From Candidatus Omnitrophota bacterium (GTDB lineage: Bacteria > Omnitrophota > Gorgyraeia > Gorgyraeales > Gorgyraeaceae), in NCBI GenBank assembly GCA_018814825.1, contig JAHIYJ010000060.1, positions 1 through 44,628 on the forward strand: a DNA stretch of 44,628 nucleotides, written 5' to 3'. Below the pieces are notes generated by a model that did not search any database, was not told the DNA's origin, and saw only the letters and a program-made list of their open reading frames with translations. The position numbers and the translations under genes were made by a program. This document shows, one piece after another, positions 39,583-44,628 of the stretch. The first letter of the stretch is position 1. Each line of letters opens with the position of its first letter.

Positions 39583-40467
39583 TTATAACTTAGCTATGGT
39601 ATCCCTGATCTGCCGGACAGATTTTTTAAATGCTTTTTTTTCCTGCTGGGTAAGCTCTATTTCGATTATCTTGATGACCCCGGAAGAACCCAGCGTAACA
39701 GGCACCCCTATATAGACGTCTTTCTCGCCGTATTCCCCATCCAGATACGCGCTGCAGCACACAGTCCTGTTCTCATCTTTCAATATGGCCCTGAGCATGG
39801 AGAATACTGCGGCTGATGGCGCGAAATAAGCACTTCCGGTTTTCAGGTGCCCCACTATTTCAGCGCCGCGGTTCCTGGCTTTTTCCGAGGCTTCCTTAAA
39901 AGTTTTATCGTCAAGGTCGACTGACCTGTTAATGGCCACCATGGTATCGCCGTGACTGCCCATCATGAATATCCTGTCACTCTGCATCCTGGCGGAGCCA
40001 GAAGAGACCATATTTATAAACCTGGCCGAATCCAGGACTCCAGCCATGCCAATGACCCTTTCGGGCTTAAAAGCAGCTGTCTTCATGGTCAGGTAGGACA
40101 TTGCGTCCAGGGGGTTGGTGACTATTATGACTATGGCCAGAGAGGCGTGTTTTTTAATATTAAGGGAAACATCTTTTATGATCTCTGAATTTTTCCTTAT
40201 CAAGTCATCACGGGACATGCCCGGTTTCCTGGCCAGCCCCGCTGTCACGACCACTATGCCGGCGCCGCGCATATCCTTAAGGTCTTCAGAACCTTCTATC
40301 TTTGATGAGGAACCTGTGATGGGCCTGGAATCAGAGATATCAAGGGCTTTGCCTTTTGCCAGGCCGGGCGCGATATCTATAAGCGCCACATCGGCTAGTC
40401 CGGAATCCACTACGCGCGAGGCGACCATAGCCCCAACATTACCAGCGCCTATTATAGCTACTTTCAT
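39583..40467 (-). CDS. mdh: Malate dehydrogenase (LDH-like type)
   Basis: 294 residues; NAD-dependent malate/oxaloacetate interconversion. MKVAIIGAGNVGAMVASRV is the NAD-binding start and ALIDIAPGLAKGKALDI is typical of the [LDH-like] MDH group. The substrate loop GLARKPGMSRDDL has Arg where lactate dehydrogenase has Gln, so malate is the predicted substrate. VTNPLDAMSYL and the catalytic His in MMGSHGDTMVA complete the active site. It is downstream of the isocitrate dehydrogenase gene. Confidence 0.95.
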   Translation of the reverse strand: MKVAIIGAGNVGAMVASRVVDSGLADVALIDIAPGLAKGKALDISDSRPITGSSSKIEGSEDLKDMRGAGIVVVTAGLARKPGMSRDDLIRKNSEIIKDVSLNIKKHASLAIVIIVTNPLDAMSYLTMKTAAFKPERVIGMAGVLDSARFINMVSSGSARMQSDRIFMMGSHGDTMVAINRSVDLDDKTFKEASEKARNRGAEIVGHLKTGSAYFAPSAAVFSMLRAILKDENRTVCCSAYLDGEYGEKDVYIGVPVTLGSSGVIKIIEIELTQQEKKAFKKSVRQIRDTIAKL

Positions 40468-40475
40468 AATATAAA

Positions 40476-40540
40476 TAGCGTATAGCGTTTAGCGTATAGG
40501 AAATTTCGCTCTGCATCTTTTACCTATCCGCTATACGCTA
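40476..40540. repeat. Inverted-repeat element (TAGCGTATAGCG)
   Basis: TAGCGTATAGCG (40476-40487) and CGCTATACGCTA (40529-40540) are exact complements. A second AGCGTATAGG/CCTATCCGCT pair lies inside. It fills the spacer between icd and mdh and supplies the icd stop codon (40538-40540). Confidence 0.75.
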
Positions 40541-41629
40541 ATCTCCTCTCTCTAGTTTCGCAATTATCGCGTCGGCCATCTGGCTCGTACCCACGGCAGA
40601 TGGGTCATTCCTGTCAGACTTAAGGTCATACGTAACGTCCCTGCCTTCTTCCATAACCTGAGCTACCGCTTTTTCAAGCCTATCCGCCGCGGCTGTCTCG
40701 CCCATATACCTGAGCATCAATACACCCGAAAGAATGGTAGCCGCGGGATTAACTTTATTCATGCCCGCGTACTTGGGCGCACTGCCGTGTATGGGCTCAA
40801 ACAACGCCATATCGCTTCCTATATTAGCCCCGGGCGCTATGCCTAGTCCGCCCGCCAGGCCTGAACACAGGTCTGACAATATATCGCCATATAGATTCGG
40901 CAACACCAGGACGTCGTATAATTCAGGCTTCTGCACAAGCTGCATACACATATTATCAACTATCCTGTCCTCGAACTCTATCTTGCCCTCATATCCCTTG
41001 GCGACTTCCCTGGCCACCTTAAGGAAGAGTCCATCTGTCTCTTTCATGATATTCGCCTTATGGACAGCCGTTACCTTTTTTCTATTGTTCTTGAGCGCGT
41101 AATCAAAGGCAAACTTAACTATCCTCCTGGACGCTGTTACGGAAATAGGTTTTATGCCTATCGCTGAATCCTGCCTGATCCCTGAGCCGCTCATCTTCTC
41201 TATGTATTCTATCGTCTCTTTTGTCTTGACCTGCCCCTCCGCGAACTCAATGCCGGCGTACAGGTCCTCGGTGTTCTCCCTTATCACCACAAGATCCAGC
41301 TTATCGTATCTGGTCTTTACACCTTTATATAGCTTACAGGGCCTAAGGCACGCGTACAGGTCAAGGGACATCCTTAACTGCACATTCACGGACCTGAACC
41401 CCTTGCCCACCGGAGTGGTTATCGGGCCTTTTATGGCTACCTTGTTTTTTCTTATGGATTCCAGGACCTGTCTCGGCAGGACAGTGCCGAACTTTAAAAT
41501 AGCCTCTTCGCCCGCTATCTGCTCATCCCAGTCGATCTTGACGCCAGTCGCGTCCACGCATCTCCGCGCGGCTGTGCTGACTTCCCTGCCTATGCCGTCT
41601 CCGGGCATTATCGTTACCCTGCGCGCCAA
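40538..41629 (-). CDS. icd: NAD-type isocitrate dehydrogenase
   Basis: 363 residues, beta-decarboxylating dehydrogenase family. The substrate helix reads RSVNVQLRMSLDLYACLRPCK. Ser and Asn at these positions and the RSxNxxLRxxLDLYA pattern indicate isocitrate rather than 3-isopropylmalate or homoisocitrate. VIRENTEDLYAGIEF, KPISVTASRRIVKFAF, the catalytic Lys in VHKANIMK and NLYGDILSDLCSGLAGG follow. The start is TTG at 41627-41629, backed by GGGAGGG seven bases upstream. It lies directly after the dehydratase small subunit, consistent with an aconitase-isocitrate dehydrogenase step. Confidence 0.9.
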   Translation of the reverse strand: MARRVTIMPGDGIGREVSTAARRCVDATGVKIDWDEQIAGEEAILKFGTVLPRQVLESIRKNKVAIKGPITTPVGKGFRSVNVQLRMSLDLYACLRPCKLYKGVKTRYDKLDLVVIRENTEDLYAGIEFAEGQVKTKETIEYIEKMSGSGIRQDSAIGIKPISVTASRRIVKFAFDYALKNNRKKVTAVHKANIMKETDGLFLKVAREVAKGYEGKIEFEDRIVDNMCMQLVQKPELYDVLVLPNLYGDILSDLCSGLAGGLGIAPGANIGSDMALFEPIHGSAPKYAGMNKVNPAATILSGVLMLRYMGETAAADRLEKAVAQVMEEGRDVTYDLKSDRNDPSAVGTSQMADAIIAKLERGD

Positions 41630-41641
41630 TTTAAACCCTCC

Positions 41642-42139
41642 CTAGATGTTTAACCCGCCCCGCTTCTTATAGAGATTTACGATGCCGCCTTCCCTGATCA
41701 GGGCTTTTTGAAGCTCGTTAAAAGGTTTTATCTTTAAATAAGGGCCTTTTCCAGGGGTGACAACCAACCCTTTTTCAAGGTCGACCTCGATGGTTTCTCC
41801 GGTTACTATCTTGGTCGTGTCGCATTCTACGAGAGGCAAACCGAGATTAAAGGCGTTCCTGTAGAATATCCTGGCGAAACTCTTAGCCAGGACAGCCTGG
41901 CAGCCGGCATACTTTATGGCTATCGGGGCCTGTTCCCTGGATGAACCGCAGCCGAAGTTCTTACCGGCCACTATAAAAAAATTCCTGCCTTTTATCTTAT
42001 TGTAAAAATCCGGGTCAGCGTCCTCCAGCACGTACCTGGCGAGCTCACATGGATCGGTTATTGAAAATTTATACCGTCCGGATATTATAAGATCGGTATT
42101 TATGTCATCCCCGAATTTAAATACAACACCTTTCATCAT
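41642..42139 (-). CDS. leuD: Aconitase/isopropylmalate dehydratase small subunit (LeuD type)
   Basis: 165 residues, the swivelling domain that pairs with the large subunit. [17 protein letters not shown], the [17 protein letters not shown] motif and [18 protein letters not shown] are diagnostic. The substrate-specificity loop after GRY reads KFS. This matches neither the YLRT nor the YLVY pattern I associate with homoaconitase and isopropylmalate isomerase, so the substrate is uncertain. The isocitrate dehydrogenase next door favours an aconitase role. It overlaps pilT by four bases. Confidence 0.88.
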   Translation of the reverse strand: MMKGVVFKFGDDINTDLIISGRYKFSITDPCELARYVLEDADPDFYNKIKGRNFFIVAGKNFGCGSSREQAPIAIKYAGCQAVLAKSFARIFYRNAFNLGLPLVECDTTKIVTGETIEVDLEKGLVVTPGKGPYLKIKPFNELQKALIREGGIVNLYKKRGGLNI

Positions 42140-43185
42140 AGATTTTTCGCTTCGTCCGGATTTTTCACATAGGTCTTGAATGTATCTTGATTTATAATCC
42201 CTTTTTGGTACAGGGCCTTAAGGGATTTGTCCATGGTGTGCATGCCATACTGAAAACCTGTCTGTATGTGCGTCAGGAGCTGTTCGGTCTCGTGTTCGCG
42301 TATGAGGTTCCTGACAGCGGATGTGGCAATCATTACCTCTGTAGCCAGCACCCTGCCGGGCTTATCCACTCTGGGTAAAAGCTGCTGTGACATGACGGCC
42401 TGGAGCGTACCGGCAAGCTGTATCTTCACCTGCTGCTGCTGATACGGAGGAAAAACGTCTATCACCCTGTCTATTGTCTGAGAAGCGTCGGGCGTATGCA
42501 GGGTAGCCAGGACAAGGTGGCCTGTCTCCGCCGCGGTAAGACACGTGGATATCGTCTCAAGGTCCCTTAACTCGCCCACCACTATAACGTTCGGGTCCTG
42601 CCTTAAGGCGCGGGTCAAGGCGTTAGAAAATGACCTCGTGTCCGAATACACTTCTCTCTGTTTTATAATGCTGCGCTTATTCTTATGCACATACTCGATA
42701 GGGTCTTCTATCACTATGATTATGGCCTGGCGCTCGCTATTGATCCGGTTGACCATGGCGGCAAGAGTCGTTGTCTTGCCAACGCCCGTCGGCCCCGTAA
42801 TGAGTACAAGCCCCTGATTTAACTTGCACAGATCAGGAGCTATGGGCGGCAGGCCCAGCTCTTCTATCTCTTTTATGCGCAGTGATACCATCCTGAAAGC
42901 AGCCTCAACGCTTCCTCTCTGCACGTGAGCGTTAATCCTGAATCTGTTCAGGCCCGGTATCTCCATGGAAAAATCAAGCTCCAGGTCTCTCTCAAAAACG
43001 GCTTTCTGCTTATCATTTAATATGCTGTATATCAGACGCTTACAATCTTCCTTGTTAAGCACAGAAAAGTCCGACAGGGGTATAAGACGTCCGTCTATCC
43101 TGACAATGGGCACAGAGTCAGTGGTAATATGCAGGTCTGACGCGTTTTTCGCGCTCGCAACGTTAAGAATAGCTTTAAGGTCCAT
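42136..43185 (-). CDS. pilT: PilT-type twitching/retraction ATPase
   Basis: 349 residues. The PilT N-terminal PAS-like domain (about 1-100, [18 protein letters not shown]) is followed by the core. Walker A is [10 protein letters not shown] (131-140), then [10 protein letters not shown], Walker [13 protein letters not shown] and the His box LATLHTPDA. The C-terminal [10 protein letters not shown] corresponds to the AIRNLIRE retraction motif. It drives pilus retraction at the cytoplasmic membrane. AGGAGG precedes the ATG by six bases. It sits between the two dehydratase subunit genes, 10 bases after the large one and overlapping the small one by four. Confidence 0.95.
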   Translation of the reverse strand: MDLKAILNVASAKNASDLHITTDSVPIVRIDGRLIPLSDFSVLNKEDCKRLIYSILNDKQKAVFERDLELDFSMEIPGLNRFRINAHVQRGSVEAAFRMVSLRIKEIEELGLPPIAPDLCKLNQGLVLITGPTGVGKTTTLAAMVNRINSERQAIIIVIEDPIEYVHKNKRSIIKQREVYSDTRSFSNALTRALRQDPNVIVVGELRDLETISTCLTAAETGHLVLATLHTPDASQTIDRVIDVFPPYQQQQVKIQLAGTLQAVMSQQLLPRVDKPGRVLATEVMIATSAVRNLIREHETEQLLTHIQTGFQYGMHTMDKSLKALYQKGIINQDTFKTYVKNPDEAKNL

Positions 43186-43195
43186 CTCGCTCCTC

Positions 43196-44458
43196 CTAAA
43201 TGTATTTCCTCGGATCCGCTATCCTGCCCTCTATCGCGGACGCGGCAACAGTGGCGGGCGAGGCAAGGTATATGAAGGCCTCGGGATTACCCATCCTGCC
43301 TTTAAAATTCCTGTTTGCCGTGGAAATAGCGTTTTCCCCTTTCGACAGGACTCCGTTATGAGTCCCGACGCACGGCCCGCATCCAGGGGCGACGATGCAC
43401 GCCCCGGCTTCGATAAATATAGAGACCAGGCCTTTTTTCACGGCCTGCTCAAAAATAGACCTTGAGGCAGGCGCAATGATCAGCTTCACGTATTTGTGTA
43501 CGCGCCTGTTTTTTAATATAGAGGCTGCTATGGTCAGATCCTCGAGTCTCCCGTTAGTACATGTGCCTATAAAAGCCTCGTCTACTCTTATCCCCTTAGC
43601 TTTTTTTATGGGCGCTACATTATCCACGGTATGCGGTTTCGCGACCTGCGGCTCGATCTTACTGACATCATATTCCAGGACCTCGGAATAACGAGCGCCC
43701 CTGTCGCTCTTTAGAAAGCCTTGAGCCTTGAGCCTTGAGCCTTGAGCCTTGAAGTATTTTTTCGTAATTTCATCCGGTTCAATGATACCGGCTTTCGCGC
43801 CAATCTCTATGGCCATATTCGTAATCGTAAACCTCGCGTCCATGCTCAGTCTTTTTATATAATCCCCTGTGAACTCAACAGCTTTATATGTGGCATAATC
43901 CGCGCCAAGGCCCCCTATAATATAGAGTATGACATCCTTGGAATAGACTCCTTTTTTCGTCCTGCCTTTTAGAACGATCTTTATTGTCTCCGGGACCTTG
44001 AACCAGTTTTTGCCCGAAGCCAGGGCTACCGCCAGGTCAGTCGAACCCATGCCTGTGGAAAAGACTCCCAGCGCACCATAAGTGCACGTATGAGAATCTG
44101 CCCCAATAACCAGGTCTCCCGGGGAAACCAGTCCGGACTCGGGTATCACCTGATGGCATACCCCGCAGCCGATATCAAAGACTCTCACATTATGCTTCCT
44201 GGCAAAATTTCTCATTTTCTGGTGCACGCCTGAGACGCCTATATTGGGACTCGGGGAGCTGTGGTCTATGACCATGCAGAATTTTTTCTTGCTAAAAACC
44301 TTTTTTGCGCCCAGTTTATCAAAAGAATCTATGATGAGAGAGCTCGTCCCGTCCTGGCCAAAGCAGAAATCTATATCAGAGACCACGACATCTCCCACAC
44401 TTACGTCCCTGCCGCAATGTGAACTAAATATCTTTTCGGTGATGGTTTTTGGTTTCAT
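43196..44458 (-). CDS. leuC: Aconitase/isopropylmalate dehydratase large subunit (LeuC type)
   Basis: 420 residues with a 4Fe-4S cluster bound by C300 (GTCTNG), C360 and C363 (GCGPC). VIDHSSPSPN, GADSHTCTYGALG, GMGSTDLAVALASGK and ANRNFKGRMGNP are family signatures. Size and split-subunit form fit the LeuC/HacA group, which includes isopropylmalate isomerase, homoaconitase and some two-subunit aconitases. The isocitrate dehydrogenase downstream makes aconitase plausible. Residues 237-247 (KAQGSRLKAQG) are an insert encoded by five perfect 7-base repeats, located in a surface loop before the conserved LKSDRGARY. The start is four bases past the aminotransferase stop. Confidence 0.9.
   Translation of the reverse strand: MKPKTITEKIFSSHCGRDVSVGDVVVSDIDFCFGQDGTSSLIIDSFDKLGAKKVFSKKKFCMVIDHSSPSPNIGVSGVHQKMRNFARKHNVRVFDIGCGVCHQVIPESGLVSPGDLVIGADSHTCTYGALGVFSTGMGSTDLAVALASGKNWFKVPETIKIVLKGRTKKGVYSKDVILYIIGGLGADYATYKAVEFTGDYIKRLSMDARFTITNMAIEIGAKAGIIEPDEITKKYFKAQGSRLKAQGFLKSDRGARYSEVLEYDVSKIEPQVAKPHTVDNVAPIKKAKGIRVDEAFIGTCTNGRLEDLTIAASILKNRRVHKYVKLIIAPASRSIFEQAVKKGLVSIFIEAGACIVAPGCGPCVGTHNGVLSKGENAISTANRNFKGRMGNPEAFIYLASPATVAASAIEGRIADPRKYI
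43718..43752 (-). repeat. Five perfect copies of GCCTTGA inside leuC
   Basis: A 35-base tandem array of the heptamer GCCTTGA (TCAAGGC on the coding strand), read as the seven-residue period KAQGSRL. Because seven is not a multiple of three, gain or loss of one unit would shift the leuC frame. Confidence 0.95.
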
Positions 44459-44462
44459 GAGT

Positions 44463-44628
44463 TTACACGCCTGATCTAAACCAGTCTTCTATCCTGTCCA
44501 TGCCTTTTTTGATATTATCCATGCTGGTGGCGAAACTTAACCTTATATGCCTGTCGGAGCCGAACGGTTCACCCGGTATAACGGCGACCCTGGCCTCTTC
44601 CAGGAGCCTCTCGCTCAAGCTAATCCCG
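44463..44628 (-). CDS. Class I aminotransferase (C-terminal end only)
   Basis: The last 54 codons of a pyridoxal-phosphate-dependent fold-type I aminotransferase, cut by the window edge. VAVIPGEPFGSDRHIRLSFATS is the typical C-terminal strand with the substrate-carboxylate-binding Arg (RLSFA). IKKGMDRIEDWF is the terminal helix. It most resembles the aspartate/aromatic aminotransferase group, but the substrate cannot be set from this fragment. The stop is four bases before leuC. Confidence 0.88.
   Translation of the reverse strand, partial: GISLSERLLEEARVAVIPGEPFGSDRHIRLSFATSMDNIKKGMDRIEDWFRSGV

Overview
The window is a bacterial chromosome segment in which every supported gene lies on the minus strand, so transcription runs from high to low coordinates. 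The gene set (bactofilin, pseudopilins with PilB/PilT ATPases, SurA-like chaperone, GatCAB, compact intergenic spaces, many short dispersed repeats) fits an uncultured Gram-negative-type bacterium. My best guess is the candidate phylum Omnitrophota (OP3). This rests mainly on two accessory proteins that share an N-terminal leader (core FLCNT.LY.YP.S.DTLR.P) which I associate from memory with that phylum. It is an inference, not a database result.

Layout from the right end, in the direction of transcription. (1) 44628-37473: aminotransferase C-terminus, an aconitase/isopropylmalate-dehydratase large subunit (leuC type), pilT, the matching small subunit (leuD type), NAD-type isocitrate dehydrogenase, malate dehydrogenase, dihydrolipoamide dehydrogenase and nadD. 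This is a central-carbon/NAD block with a pilus retraction ATPase placed between the two dehydratase subunits. (2) 37202-28372: a promoter with a long repeat-bearing leader, then a DUF5679 zinc-ribbon peptide, rsfS, a GAF/HD-GYP regulator, argS, a strikingly short Mfd, a SurA-like isomerase, pdxA, rsmA, a DUF4870 membrane protein and gatC. (3) 28372-22113: gatA, gatB, a C-terminal processing protease, tsaD, an MgtC-family membrane protein and a bactofilin fused to a helix-turn-helix domain. (4) 22041-16502: an HTH protein with a C-terminal membrane helix, larB, two tandem PilB/GspE ATPases, a GspG pseudopilin and a GspH/FimT-like pseudopilin. (5) 16407-5914: an AT-richer accessory region. It holds a family 2 glycosyltransferase, a decayed copy of a beta-propeller gene, a HIT/winged-helix protein, a nucleotidyltransferase pair with its own promoter, a 1478-residue methyltransferase/histidine-kinase protein, the intact propeller gene and a TPR protein. 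(6) 4716-1: polA, coaE, rho and rpmE, a tightly overlapped housekeeping operon.

Two features stand out. First, the two otherwise unrelated accessory proteins (HIT/winged-helix and methyltransferase/kinase) share promoter layout, 5' leader and N-terminal membrane-segment peptide, partly at near-identical nucleotide level. The domains behind this leader (SAM methyltransferase, ATP-binding kinase, nucleotide-binding HIT, DNA-binding winged helix) would normally be cytoplasmic. Second, the segment carries at least seven families of short palindromic or tandem repeats. Several are inserted in frame inside conserved genes (polA, tsaD, leuC, the glycosyltransferase, a pseudopilin leader), adding short extra peptides to the proteins. 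One of these, five perfect copies of a 7-base unit in leuC, could change the reading frame by slippage.

I saw no rRNA or tRNA gene, CRISPR array, intact transposase or replication origin.
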